DNA of 64,000 bases from Pseudotabrizicola sp051200875 (GCF_051200875.1 NZ_CP195191.1:496001-560000); one strand, 5' to 3'; numbered from the stretch's first letter, positions 16,155 through 28,426 are shown. Program-made: numbers and translations. The notes: generated by a model from the sequence alone, not told the origin.

Positions 16155-16170
16155 CTGTGAGCGCTCACAG
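16155..16170. promoter_or_regulatory. perfect 16-bp palindrome of lac-operator type
   Basis: CTGTGAGCGCTCACAG is perfectly symmetric and contains TGTGAGCGCTCACA, the core of the symmetrised lac operator. It lies between the sensor kinase and dctP genes, about 54 bases upstream of the candidate dctP -35 box. A LacI/GalR-family protein is a natural binder, but none is encoded in the window. Confidence 0.55.
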
Positions 16171-16223
16171 AAGACAGGTGTGCTTTTGCCCCGGCACGAA
16201 GTCGCAATTTCTGGACAATTTTT

Positions 16224-16253
16224 TTGACCAGAAACTTCTAAACTGCGTAGTAG
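16224..16253 (+). promoter_or_regulatory. candidate promoter of the TRAP operon
   Basis: TTGACC at 16224-16229 and TAGTAG at 16248-16253 are spaced by 18 bases, after a run of T residues. It lies about 95 bases upstream of the dctP start. The match to sigma-70 is moderate only. Confidence 0.35.
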
Positions 16254-16347
16254 TCGGTATTCCACCGTCATCTATTGGTCGCTAGGGTTTGCGCTGCCGG
16301 GCACGAGGAGTGCTCGGTCTATAAATAATTTCGGGAGGATCTACTCT

Positions 16348-17433
<1,086 letters not shown>

Positions 17434-17458
17434 CCTGTAAGGCGACTGGTCTAAAACT

Positions 17459-17481
17459 CCCCGGCCCGCAAAGGGCCGGGG
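17459..17481 (+). terminator. intra-operon hairpin between dctP and dctQ
   Basis: CCCCGGCCC at 17459-17467 and GGGCCGGGG at 17473-17481 form a perfect 9-bp stem with a GCAAA loop, followed by TCTTT. It is probably a partial terminator or 3' stabiliser that raises dctP mRNA over the membrane subunits. Confidence 0.75.
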
Positions 17482-17547
17482 TCTTTGGCGGCTAAAGGCT
17501 TCAATAGCGCTCGCCGCATCAAACCTTATGGCAAGGGGGACGTGGAA

Positions 17548-18465
17548 ATGCTGGAAGGCATTTCGTGGGTTGTGTCGAATATCGGCATGGCCTTCGTCAA
17601 TTTTTTCACCGCGATTGCCAATCCGGGCCTCTGGCTCGATTGGTCGAACAAAGAAGCCATTGCCCGTTTCATCTATTACGGTGGTTCGGTTGAGTTCTTC
17701 TTCGTTGCTTTCACGTTCTTCCTGATCCTGACGATCATCGGCATGTTCCGGCAATCCTTTATGTGGGCTTTGGTCCGCGTGACCGAAACCTTTGCCAATG
17801 CTATCGGGCGGTTCTTTGCTTGGTTCGGTCTTTTGATGGTGCTGCAGCAGATCGTCATCATCTTCCTGCAGCGGATTTTCCGCGTTGCGACCATCGAAAT
17901 CGGTCCCCTCGCGCCCTTCGGCTATCCGATCCTTCCCGGACCGTCTTTTGTGAAAGACCTGTCTTGGTGGTCAGAGGAACTGAAGCTGTACAACGCCATC
18001 ATCGTCTGTCTCTGCATCACTTACACCTTCGTTCAAGGCGGGCATGTTCGTGTTGACCTGCTTTACTCGAATGTGAAGTTCCGCACGAAGAAAGTCATCG
18101 ACATGCTGGGTGCTGTCCTGTTCATGATGGCCTCCGCCGTGCTGACATGGCTTTATGCTTGGTATTTCATGTGGCGCTCTTTGGTGACGCCGAAGGTGTC
18201 GGCCACTGACAAGCTTGACCAACTCTTGATGAAATCGAAGATCATCAAGTGGAACGTCGAGACCATTGCCTTCTCGCCCAACGGCTTTGATGCCTACTTC
18301 CTGTTCAAGCTGCTGATGGTCGCCTTCTGCGGTCTTGTGTTCATTCATGCCTGGTCATTCCTGTGGCGGTCTTGGGCCGAGTTTCGTGAGGGACCAAGCG
18401 CCGAGGGCAAATACCTTGACCGTGACGCACCGGGTGACAGCACCCACGAACTGCAAACGCATTAA
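17548..18465 (+). CDS. dctQ: TRAP transporter small membrane subunit
   Basis: Membrane subunit that links the binding protein to the large permease. The 305-residue protein is longer than the usual 160-200 residues; the DctQ core with IVCLCITYTFVQGGHVRVDLLY lies near residues 150-175. Extra N-terminal helices with amphipathic segments precede it. The ATG at 17548 was chosen because GGGGGA precedes it; upstream in-frame codons fall within the 3' side of the hairpin. Long DctQ proteins accompany TakP-type binding proteins. dctM follows after 15 bases. Confidence 0.9.
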   Translation: MLEGISWVVSNIGMAFVNFFTAIANPGLWLDWSNKEAIARFIYYGGSVEFFFVAFTFFLILTIIGMFRQSFMWALVRVTETFANAIGRFFAWFGLLMVLQQIVIIFLQRIFRVATIEIGPLAPFGYPILPGPSFVKDLSWWSEELKLYNAIIVCLCITYTFVQGGHVRVDLLYSNVKFRTKKVIDMLGAVLFMMASAVLTWLYAWYFMWRSLVTPKVSATDKLDQLLMKSKIIKWNVETIAFSPNGFDAYFLFKLLMVAFCGLVFIHAWSFLWRSWAEFREGPSAEGKYLDRDAPGDSTHELQTH

Positions 18466-18480
18466 GGGACGGACGTCATC

Positions 18481-20832
18481 ATGCTTTTCGGACTAGACGG
18501 CGTTGAAGTCGGCCTTGTAATCGTCTTCCTAAGCTTGCTTGGTGCCATCATCTCGGGCTTCCCTGTGGCTTTCGCCCTTGGCGGTGCCGGCATCATCAGC
18601 TTTGGCATCATCGCCGCGCTCGATAGCGCGGGGATCCTTGTTCACTACGTGATCGACACCTCGTCGGCAGAATATCAGGCGCTGATCGCGCAGGGTGTTC
18701 CGACCATCGAGATCACCCATTTCCGATATCCTGACCTGCCAATGGACCCGTCCACCCTATTCCCGGGCGGTTGGGAAGTGGCGATGGACCGTAATCTGTC
18801 TTTCATCGTAAACCGGATGAATGACCGTGTCATCGCAGGCGCAAGCATCGAAACGCTGCTGGCGGTGCTGATGTTCGTGATGATGGGCATCGTGCTTGAG
18901 CGGTCGAAAATCGCAAACGATCTGTTGACCACGATGGCCCGCGTTTTCGGGCCCTTGCCGGGCGGTCTGGCCGTTTCGGTCGTGGTTGTGGGAGCTTTCC
19001 TTGCGGCCTCGACCGGTATCGTTGGCGCAACCGTTGTGACAATGGGCCTGCTCTCGCTGCCGACCATGCTTCGGGCCGGTTACAGCCCGCAACTGGCCAC
19101 CGGTGTCATCGCCGCTTCGGGAACGTTGGGCCAGATCATCCCGCCGTCAATCGTCATCGTGCTTCTGGGCACTATGGCGGGCGATCTCTACGCGGCAGGT
19201 CAGGAAATCCGCGCCCAAGCCGCGGGCTGCTCGGACGCACTGACCTATCTGGGCAAGGCTGCCGTTGTTTCCGTCGGCACGCTTTTCCAAGCTGCCATCC
19301 TGCCGGGCTTGTTGCTTGCCTTCCTCTATGGCGCTTACGCCTTTGGCTATGCGATGTTGAACCCGTCGCGTGCGCCTGCGGTCGTGTCGGGCCAAAGCAC
19401 CGGTCAAATCATCACGCGTAGCGAAGCAACCACTTGGTTCCTGATCGTGCCGGTGGCCATCATCGCAGGCATGATGCTTTTGGCGCAGGTCAATGTCATC
19501 GGCTCACAAGATTACACCGTTGACAGCTATTCCGATGCCGGTCAGGCCGCCAGTCTGCGCACCAATGTGTCGGAACAGTGCAAAGCCAGCATGATTGGCT
19601 TGCATGGCCAAGAGGCATGGGATCAGGCCATTGCCGAACAAGAAGCCATCACCGCAGCAGGCGGCGTCGCAACCTCCAAGGCCTTGACGCCCGAAGAGAT
19701 CGAGACCGCGCGCGCTGAAAAGATCGCAAATCGTGCCCCTATCGGAACTGGTGTCGCCATCCTCTTCATGATGCTGGCTCTGGTCCTGACAACGGCGCGT
19801 GGCATTGCTCCGATGTCGGATCACCGTCCGATCTGGATCGGTCTGGGCGGTGTTGTTCTTGGTCTTGTCGCCGATGCTCTCTTTGTGGCTCCGACGACAA
19901 CGCCGGGTGTTACGGTACTGTTCATCGCGATCCCCTTGCTGATTGCGCTGTATGGCTGCTGGAAAGCTGTCCCGATGCTGGCCCAGAATGACCTGCTCCG
20001 GGTTGTCTTCCCGCCGTTGGTTCTGGTCGTCGCCGTTCTGGGGTCGATCCTTGGCGGGATCACCAACCCCACTCCGGCCGCTGCGCTTGGAGCGGGTGGG
20101 GCAATCCTTCTGGCTGCTTACCGCAAGCTGCAAGATCAGCATAAATCGGGCCGGATCATCCTGATCACTTCGTTCGCGATTGTGGTGATGCTGCTGGTCG
20201 GCACCAACTTTGATCTTCGGATAGGGGTTGGCGTGACGACGACAGAACAGGTGGTGGCCTTCTACGTCACTATGGCCGCTTACAGCATGACGATCTTCGG
20301 CATTCTCTATGCTTGCTGGGTATTGTGGCGGACCGCGGTTCTGACCTCGGTCGTGCGGGAAACGGCAAAGATCACTTCGATGGTCTTTGGCATCCTGATC
20401 GGCTCGCAGATCCTGAACCTTGTTCTGATCAGCTTCGGTGGTGAACACTATATCCAAAGCTTCCTGCGCAGCTTCGACAATGAACTGACAGCCTTCCTGA
20501 TCGTGATGCTGGTGCTGTTCATTCTTGGCTTCGTTCTGGACTTCCTCGAGATCATCTACATCGTGGTCCCGATTGTTGGCCCCGTCATTTATGGCGGAAC
20601 CTTCGATCCAAGCTGGGTGACGATCATGATCACGGTGAACCTCCAGACGTCGTTCCTGACGCCACCCTTCGGTTTTGCGCTCTTCTACCTGCGTGGTGTG
20701 GCGCCGCCAGAGGTAACGACGCGGCACATATACACCGGAATCATCCCCTTCGTGTTAATCCAGGTCGGAACCCTGCTGCTCCTATACTTCGCCCCTTGGA
20801 TCGTGACGATCGTTCCGTCGATACTGGGCTAA
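18481..20832 (+). CDS. dctM: TRAP transporter large permease subunit, enlarged
   Basis: Ion-coupled permease of the TRAP transporter. The first DctM half is seen in residues 1-310, with ASTGIVGATVVTMGLLSLP and ASGTLGQIIPPSIVIVLLG, and the second half near residues 660-783, with VNLQTSFLTPPFGFALFYLRG. At 783 residues it is far longer than the usual 430. An inserted periplasmic segment follows helix 2 (about residues 60-115), and a large middle region (about 310-640) carries extra helices plus a soluble loop with GLHGQEAWDQAIAEQ. Such long forms are known with TakP-type proteins; the function of the extra part is unknown. Confidence 0.92.
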   Translation: MLFGLDGVEVGLVIVFLSLLGAIISGFPVAFALGGAGIISFGIIAALDSAGILVHYVIDTSSAEYQALIAQGVPTIEITHFRYPDLPMDPSTLFPGGWEVAMDRNLSFIVNRMNDRVIAGASIETLLAVLMFVMMGIVLERSKIANDLLTTMARVFGPLPGGLAVSVVVVGAFLAASTGIVGATVVTMGLLSLPTMLRAGYSPQLATGVIAASGTLGQIIPPSIVIVLLGTMAGDLYAAGQEIRAQAAGCSDALTYLGKAAVVSVGTLFQAAILPGLLLAFLYGAYAFGYAMLNPSRAPAVVSGQSTGQIITRSEATTWFLIVPVAIIAGMMLLAQVNVIGSQDYTVDSYSDAGQAASLRTNVSEQCKASMIGLHGQEAWDQAIAEQEAITAAGGVATSKALTPEEIETARAEKIANRAPIGTGVAILFMMLALVLTTARGIAPMSDHRPIWIGLGGVVLGLVADALFVAPTTTPGVTVLFIAIPLLIALYGCWKAVPMLAQNDLLRVVFPPLVLVVAVLGSILGGITNPTPAAALGAGGAILLAAYRKLQDQHKSGRIILITSFAIVVMLLVGTNFDLRIGVGVTTTEQVVAFYVTMAAYSMTIFGILYACWVLWRTAVLTSVVRETAKITSMVFGILIGSQILNLVLISFGGEHYIQSFLRSFDNELTAFLIVMLVLFILGFVLDFLEIIYIVVPIVGPVIYGGTFDPSWVTIMITVNLQTSFLTPPFGFALFYLRGVAPPEVTTRHIYTGIIPFVLIQVGTLLLLYFAPWIVTIVPSILG

Positions 20833-20852
20833 ACGGTAGGCATAGGATCAAG

Positions 20853-20883
20853 GCGCGCGAGGAGAAATCTTCGCGCGCTTTTT
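20853..20883 (+). terminator. TRAP operon terminator
   Basis: GCGCGCGA at 20853-20860 pairs with TCGCGCGC at 20871-20878 across a 10-base loop and is followed by TTTTT. It is 20 bases after the dctM stop, so the ThuA operon is a separate unit. Confidence 0.9.
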
Positions 20884-20896
20884 CCTTACTCCTCTC

Positions 20897-20910
20897 CCAA
20901 AGCGCTTTGG
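20897..20910. promoter_or_regulatory. LacI-type operator before the thuA-like gene
   Basis: CCAAAGCGCTTTGG is a perfect 14-bp palindrome with the central AGCGCT typical of alphaproteobacterial LacI-family sugar regulators such as AglR. It overlaps a possible -35 box (TTGGAC, 20907-20912) of the thuA-like operon. Confidence 0.6.
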
Positions 20911-20922
20911 ACAATGATAGGT

Positions 20923-20940
20923 GTCACCGATAGCGGTAAC
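20923..20940. promoter_or_regulatory. second imperfect dyad before the thuA-like gene
   Basis: GTCACCG (20923-20929) and CGGTAAC (20934-20940) form a dyad with one mismatch, centred 36 bases downstream of the perfect CCAAAGCGCTTTGG palindrome's left edge and just before the ribosome site. It could be a second regulator site. Confidence 0.35.
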
Positions 20941-20957
20941 GGATGGGGGATTCGCTC

Positions 20958-21743
20958 ATGGCAATCCGGGTGACAGTTTGGGGCGAGAACGTCCACGAAC
21001 AGAAGAACAAGGTTGTGGCCGGCATCTACCCTAAGGGTATGCATCAGGCGATTGCTGATGGATTGAACGAAGATGCGGGCATCACGGCAGAGGCGGTGAC
21101 GTTGCACGATCCCGAGCATGGTTTGACAGCTGAAAGGCTGGCACGGACCGATGTGCTTTTGTGGTGGGGACATGCAGCGCATGGTGATGTCTCCGACCAT
21201 GTCGTTGATCGGGTCTGCGATGCGGTCTGGTCCGGTATGGGCGCCATTTTCTTGCATTCCGCACATTTTTCAAAACCCTTCAAACGCTTGATGGGAAGCC
21301 CCTGCAACCTCACTTGGCGCGAAGCGGGCGAGCGGGAACGTCTTTGGCTGACGAGCCGCAACCACCCCATCGCCGCGGGCTTGCCGGATCATTTCGAGTT
21401 GGAAAATGAGGAAATGTACGGTGAACCCTTTGGCGTGCCAGACCCAATGGAAACCGTCTTTGTTTCATGGTTCCAAGGCGGAGAGGTGTTTCGGTCCGGC
21501 CTGACCTATAAGCGCGGGGCGGGGTCGATCTTTTACTTCCGTCCGGGCCACGAAACCTATCCGACCTATTACGATGCCAATGTGCGACGTGTTTTGAAGA
21601 ACGGTGTGAAGTGGGCCTTTAATCCTGCTGCCCGTTTGGCAGACCCGCATGATGCGCCGAATGTGCCTGTCGACTCTGCCTTGGAACCCATTGTCGAACG
21701 TGGACCGCGTCTGCATCACGATGGCGAAGAGGGGTTCCGCTGA
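20958..21743 (+). CDS. ThuA-like (trehalose utilisation) domain protein
   Basis: A 261-residue glutamine-amidotransferase-fold protein of the ThuA family, which accompanies disaccharide catabolism but whose exact reaction is not settled. Visible marks are VTVWGENVHEQ at the N-terminus, VLLWWGHAAHGDVSD, AIFLHSAHFSKPFKRLMG, and RGAGSIFYFRPGHETYPTYY near the end. The ATG at 20958 follows GGGGGA; an ATG 15 bases upstream is less well placed. Its stop overlaps the start of the next dehydrogenase by one base (TGATG), so the two are co-translated. A LacI-type palindrome in the promoter supports sugar-dependent expression. Confidence 0.88.
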   Translation: MAIRVTVWGENVHEQKNKVVAGIYPKGMHQAIADGLNEDAGITAEAVTLHDPEHGLTAERLARTDVLLWWGHAAHGDVSDHVVDRVCDAVWSGMGAIFLHSAHFSKPFKRLMGSPCNLTWREAGERERLWLTSRNHPIAAGLPDHFELENEEMYGEPFGVPDPMETVFVSWFQGGEVFRSGLTYKRGAGSIFYFRPGHETYPTYYDANVRRVLKNGVKWAFNPAARLADPHDAPNVPVDSALEPIVERGPRLHHDGEEGFR

Positions 21744-22792
21744 TGGTTCGGCTTTTGATTGTCGGCACCGGCGGCATGGCGTCGAACCATGCCGAGAACT
21801 TTGCAGCCATTCCCGGTGTCGAATTGGTGGCGGGTGTCGATACGCGACCGGCGCAGTTGCAAGGCTTTTGTGAGAAACACAGGATTGCAAAGGGCTTTGC
21901 CTTAGTCGACGAAGCACTAGCCTGGGGAGAGTTTGATGCGGTCACGAATGTGACGCCTGACCCCGCCCATTTCCCGACCACCATGCCGCTGCTTGCGGCG
22001 GGAAAACATGTGCTGTGCGAAAAGCCCCTGGCCACCTCTGCGGCCGATGCCGAGGCGATGGCCAATGCCGCCGCAAAGGCGGGTGTGGTCAATATGGTCA
22101 ACCTGACCTACCGCAACGGGGCCGCGCTGCAAAAGGCGGCCGAGATGGTGGCGGCGGGGGCGATTGGAAAGGTGCGTCATTTCGAGGCGAGCTACCTGCA
22201 AAGCTGGCTGACGCAACCGGCTTGGGGTGACTGGCAGACCGAGCCGCAATGGCTGTGGCGGCTGTCTACGAAGCATGGGTCAAAAGGGGTGCTGGGGGAT
22301 GTGGGCATTCATATCCTTGACTTCGCGACCTTCATCGCGGGCGATGCGGCGGCGGAAGTTTCGGCGCGGCTGGCCACTTTTGATAAGGCCGAGGGTGGGC
22401 AGATCGGGGAGTATCCTCTGGACGCCAACGACAGCGCCACGATGCAGCTGCGGTTGAACGGCGGGGCGATCGGGGTGGTGCATGCGACCCGCTTTGCGAC
22501 CGGGCATCTGAACGACCTGCGGCTGCGAATCTATGGAACCTTGGGCGGGTTGGAGGTTGGGTTTGAAAACCAGATCAGCCGCCTGCGGGCCTGTGTGGGT
22601 GAGGATCGTCTGACCGCCTCATGGCGCGAGGTCGACTGTCCGGCGGTGCCGACGGTGTATCAGCGGTTCATCGCGGCGATCCGCGGCGAGGGTGTGGCGA
22701 TCCCCGATTTTGCCCGGGGGGCCGCGCTGCAACGGTTGTTGGATCGGGCCGAGGAGAGTGCTGCCCAAGGTGGGGTGTCCTTGGCGGTCTGA
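21743..22792 (+). CDS. Gfo/Idh/MocA family oxidoreductase
   Basis: NAD(P)-dependent sugar or cyclitol dehydrogenase family. The 349-residue protein has the Rossmann start LLIVGTGGMASNHAEN, the hallmark GKHVLCEKPLATSAADAE near residue 90, and the C-terminal catalytic domain with GSKGVLGDVGIHILDF (Asp and His of the catalytic site). Its substrate is not identifiable. Tight coupling with the ThuA-like gene and the LacI-type operator suggest a role in catabolism of a disaccharide or derived keto-sugar, as in thuAB of Sinorhizobium, where ThuB is also of this family. Confidence 0.92.
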   Translation: MVRLLIVGTGGMASNHAENFAAIPGVELVAGVDTRPAQLQGFCEKHRIAKGFALVDEALAWGEFDAVTNVTPDPAHFPTTMPLLAAGKHVLCEKPLATSAADAEAMANAAAKAGVVNMVNLTYRNGAALQKAAEMVAAGAIGKVRHFEASYLQSWLTQPAWGDWQTEPQWLWRLSTKHGSKGVLGDVGIHILDFATFIAGDAAAEVSARLATFDKAEGGQIGEYPLDANDSATMQLRLNGGAIGVVHATRFATGHLNDLRLRIYGTLGGLEVGFENQISRLRACVGEDRLTASWREVDCPAVPTVYQRFIAAIRGEGVAIPDFARGAALQRLLDRAEESAAQGGVSLAV

Positions 22793-22796
22793 GCAA

Positions 22797-22822
22797 GCGT
22801 CCCCGTCGGGGACGCTTTTTTA
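22797..22822 (+). terminator. terminator of the ThuA and dehydrogenase operon
   Basis: GCGTCCCC at 22797-22804, a 3-base loop and GGGGACGC at 22808-22815 are followed by TTTTTT. It is five bases after the stop codon and is a strong intrinsic terminator. Confidence 0.92.
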
Positions 22823-22865
22823 CCCATTCGATATCAATGGGTTACAGATTCATTTTCACGGATTT

Positions 22866-23711
22866 TTAATCTTTGGCCGGGATAATGCTTGCTTCGGCCT
22901 CCATCGCCACAGGGCCGCCTTGAGTTGCGGCCCAGAGCCGGAAGCCAGTTTCCGTGGCGTCGGCATGCAGCAGGAACGGTTGGTCATCAAAGAGCGGTGT
23001 AAGGCCGCGAAAACGGAATGTGGCAGGGCGTTGGCCGGCCAGATCGGCGGCGAATTGGCAAAGCAGCGTGGCAATCAGCGGGCCATGCACCACAAGGCCG
23101 CCATAGCCTTCGACCTGACGCGCATAGGGCGCGTCGTAATGGATGCGGTGGCCATTGAAGGTCAGCGCGGAATAGCGAAAGAGCAGGGTCGGCGTGGGCG
23201 TGACCGACCGTTGATGCTGGCCCGTGGCGGCTGGCGGTGGCGGAGTCTTTGCCGCGACCTCGGAGGCTTCGCCGCGGAAGACGAGGTCTTGGGTTTCGGT
23301 GATCAGCACCCCGCGCGGCGAGGTGATCTGATGTTCGACCGTGACAAAACAGAGGGGGCCGGTGCGGCCCTGTTTTTCGGTGATGCTGCGGATCGTGGAC
23401 CGGCGGGTGAGGGTTTCGCCAATGTGCAGATCATCGTGGAATGCAAAGCTGCCCCCGGCCCACATCCGGCGCGGCAGGGCGACAGGGGGCAGGAAGCCGC
23501 CCTTGGCCGGGTGACCATCGCGCCCTAGGCCCAACATCGGGGCCACAGGGGGCGCTAGGCAAAGATGGATGAGCAAGGGCGCGGTCTGGCCGGGCGAGGT
23601 GGGGCCGGCGCGGTCCATCGTGGCGAGAAAGCGTTCCACGAGGGATGGGGACAGGGTTTCGGTGGCGTGGTCGCTGCGACCGATCCAGTCTGCCAATTGT
23701 AGTGCCTGCAT
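22866..23711 (-). CDS. MaoC-like/FAS1-type dehydratase (mesaconyl-C4-CoA hydratase-like)
   Basis: A 281-residue double hot-dog protein of the hydratase-dehydratase group that includes mesaconyl-C4-CoA and itaconyl-CoA hydratases. The N-terminal half holds the FAS1-like domain with MWAGGSFAFHDDLHIGE. The C-terminal half has the MaoC-type catalytic stretch FNGHRIHYDAPYARQVEGYGGLVVHGPL with Asp and His, which starts near residue 200. The ATG at 23711 follows AGGAA; longer readings pass through an intergenic repeat and are rejected. No pathway genes adjoin it, so the acyl-CoA substrate is uncertain. Confidence 0.82.
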   Translation of the reverse strand: MQALQLADWIGRSDHATETLSPSLVERFLATMDRAGPTSPGQTAPLLIHLCLAPPVAPMLGLGRDGHPAKGGFLPPVALPRRMWAGGSFAFHDDLHIGETLTRRSTIRSITEKQGRTGPLCFVTVEHQITSPRGVLITETQDLVFRGEASEVAAKTPPPPAATGQHQRSVTPTPTLLFRYSALTFNGHRIHYDAPYARQVEGYGGLVVHGPLIATLLCQFAADLAGQRPATFRFRGLTPLFDDQPFLLHADATETGFRLWAATQGGPVAMEAEASIIPAKD

Positions 23712-23738
23712 GGGCTTTTCCTGATTTCGGCCGGGCAA

Positions 23739-23798
23739 GGGGGCGCCGCCCCCTTTCGCGTTTTGGCAAGGGCCAAAACGCTGACCCCCGGGATATTT
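23739..23798. repeat. Rhodobacterales-type intergenic element, copy 2 (reverse)
   Basis: Read on the minus strand, AAATATCCCGGGGG (23798-23785) is followed by a 10-bp hairpin (GCGTTTTGGC at 23758-23767 with GCCAAAACGC at 23772-23781) and by GGGGG and CCCCC arms at 23739-23743 and 23749-23753. The core matches the copies at 7529 and 36077. Confidence 0.5.
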
Positions 23799-23843
23799 GG
23801 GCCAAGATAAAGGCAAGCGAAGGGGCGGGGGAAGGGAAATGAA

Positions 23844-23871
23844 AACGGCCAGCCGATGAGGGCTGGCCGTT
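23844..23871 (-). terminator. acnA terminator
   Basis: AACGGCCAGCC at 23844-23854 pairs perfectly with GGCTGGCCGTT at 23861-23871, an 11-bp stem with a 6-base loop. On the minus strand it is followed by TTCATTTC. It lies 22 bases past the acnA stop. Confidence 0.85.
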
Positions 23872-23893
23872 CATTTACGTTTTGAAGCGCCGA

Positions 23894-26581
<2,688 letters not shown>

Positions 26582-26651
26582 CTGCGCCTCCTGAGTTTGG
26601 CTAACTGGCGTGGCTTTTATATCGGGAATAGGAGCCCGAGTAGAAGAGTCG

Positions 26652-26678
26652 TTGGCTTTGTATGCAATTGTATGCCAA
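26652..26678. promoter_or_regulatory. inverted/direct repeat in the acnA-DUF1223 intergenic region
   Basis: TTGGC at 26652 and GCCAA at 26674 bracket two copies of TTGTATGC (26658 and 26668) in the divergent promoter region. The repeat could be a regulator site for either gene; the family is not identifiable. Confidence 0.3.
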
Positions 26679-26842
26679 AAATCCAGCCCCCGTTTCGGTC
26701 AAAAACGTCGCGGCCCCTCATGAATTTTGGGATGGCCGGGCAATTTGACCCAAAAGGTGACAAGACACTCGCAAAACCTTGATTGGCAGTACGTGCGTCG
26801 CTTTTGTAGAACCAATGCAAGACGAAGGGGAACAAGAACATC

Positions 26843-27544
26843 ATGATGCGACATTTGGTCAGCGCCGCATGCGGTTTGGTTTTCTGCATGGCAGGAATGA
26901 CTCAGGCCCAGACCAACCCGGTGGTGGTTGAGCTTTATACCTCGCAAGGATGTTCATCTTGCCCCCCGGCAGATGAGTTCATGGCGCAATTGGTGAATGA
27001 CCCGAACCTGATCGCCTTGTCGCTGCATGTCGATTACTGGGATTACATTGGCTGGAAAGACACTTTCGGCAATCCGCAATTCACCAAGCGCCAGAAGTCC
27101 TATGCCCGGGCCATTGGCAGCCGGACGATCTATACCCCGCAGATGATTGTGGGCGGTGTGGACCGTGTCGAAGGCAATGATCCGATGAAGGTTCTGGACA
27201 GCATTCGCAAGCATTTGATGGCTGGTTCGCCCGTGAGCTTGTCGGTCCGGCGGGAAGGCGACAAGGTTGCTATCCGCATCGAGGCCAACCCGCCATTGCA
27301 GCGCGGAACACGGGTGCAGGTGGTGCGTTATCTGCCGAAAGCATCGGTCGAGATCGAGCGGGGCGAGAATGCTGGTCAGACGGTCGACTACCACAATGTC
27401 GTGACAAGCTGGCAGGCCGTGGCCGATTGGTCGGGGCAAGAGGCTTTTGAAATGATGGCTGATGCACCCGGCACAGAACCGGTTGTGGTCATCGTACAAA
27501 GCGAAGGTCCAGCCGAGATTTTGGCAGCAGCCCGCGCGGACTGA
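26843..27544 (+). CDS. DUF1223 family secreted thioredoxin-fold protein
   Basis: A 233-residue exported protein. A signal peptide covers residues 1-23 (cleavage near TQAQT). The DUF1223 signature VELYTSQGCSSCPPADEFM follows at once, with a CSSC-type pair resembling a thioredoxin active site, then DYWDYIGWKDTF and a YARAIGSRTIYTPQMIVGG segment. The family is thought to be periplasmic and redox-related, but no reaction is established. It is divergent from acnA and convergent with the acyltransferase gene, ending seven bases from it. Confidence 0.87.
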   Translation: MMRHLVSAACGLVFCMAGMTQAQTNPVVVELYTSQGCSSCPPADEFMAQLVNDPNLIALSLHVDYWDYIGWKDTFGNPQFTKRQKSYARAIGSRTIYTPQMIVGGVDRVEGNDPMKVLDSIRKHLMAGSPVSLSVRREGDKVAIRIEANPPLQRGTRVQVVRYLPKASVEIERGENAGQTVDYHNVVTSWQAVADWSGQEAFEMMADAPGTEPVVVIVQSEGPAEILAAARAD

Positions 27545-27550
27545 TCCGGC

Positions 27551-28426
27551 TTAGCGCCAGCGGCGATGCACCCAGAGCCACTGTTCGGGGTGCTTGCGGA
27601 TCAAGGCCTCAAGCGAATCGTTCAGCGCCTGAGACATTTCTTCGGGCGTGCCGGGCGGAATGGGCGCATCGACGACGATCTGAAACGAGAGACCGTCTTC
27701 TTGGCGGATGGCATAGGTCGGGATCAGCACGGCGTTGTATTTCAGGGCCATATCGGCGGTCGACAGGGCGGTTTTCGCCTCGACCCCAAAGAAATGCAGC
27801 GGGACGCCCGTGTTCATGCGTTGATCGGGAAGGATGCCCAACATGCCGCCCGACTTCAGATGTTTCAGCATTTCAGCCATGCCACGGCGCCCCTGTTCGA
27901 AAAGGGGGCGGCCAATGGTGCCAATGGCACCAACATAGTGGCTGTTGAACCAAGGGTTCGACATTGGCCGGTAGAGCGCGCCCAATGGGTAGCCGCGCTG
28001 GATCAGGGCGGCGCGGACGGCGTCGTAATTGCCGAAGTGGCCGGTGGCCAGAATGGCGGGGCGTTTTGCGGCAAGTGCCTCTTCCAGCGCGGCGACGCCG
28101 GGGCCGGTCAGGGGCAGGCGGTTGGCGCGGTCGATGAATTCTTGGCCGGAATAGATCTCGATCACCGTGCGCCCGATATTGTCGGGCACATTGCGGATCA
28201 TGCGCTTGATTTCAGCGTCGGGCAGATCCGGCTGGGTCAGCTGAAGATTGGCGCGGATGCGCTGTGGCCAACGGGCGATCGGCGAAACGATGCGCGAAAT
28301 GACCCAGCCACACAGAGGAACGCGCCAGTGATAGGGAAGGGCCAAAAGAAAAGCCAACAGGCCACGAATGGCCAGATTGGTCAGCCATTGGCTGAACGTA
28401 CCGTTTGTCTTTTTGGCTTTCTTCAT
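27551..28426 (-). CDS. lysophospholipid/lipid A acyltransferase, LpxL/HtrB family
   Basis: Inner-membrane acyltransferase of about 291 residues that transfers a fatty acyl chain, most likely to a lipid A precursor. The N-terminal membrane helix (about residues 17-40) is followed by the HX4D catalytic motif in ILATGHFGNYD and by GILPDQRMNTGVPLHFFG. The ATG at 28426 overlaps the stop of the upstream EamA gene by four bases (ATGA), showing translational coupling. Alternative roles such as ornithine-lipid synthesis are less likely given the HtrB resemblance. Confidence 0.88.
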   Translation of the reverse strand: MKKAKKTNGTFSQWLTNLAIRGLLAFLLALPYHWRVPLCGWVISRIVSPIARWPQRIRANLQLTQPDLPDAEIKRMIRNVPDNIGRTVIEIYSGQEFIDRANRLPLTGPGVAALEEALAAKRPAILATGHFGNYDAVRAALIQRGYPLGALYRPMSNPWFNSHYVGAIGTIGRPLFEQGRRGMAEMLKHLKSGGMLGILPDQRMNTGVPLHFFGVEAKTALSTADMALKYNAVLIPTYAIRQEDGLSFQIVVDAPIPPGTPEEMSQALNDSLEALIRKHPEQWLWVHRRWR

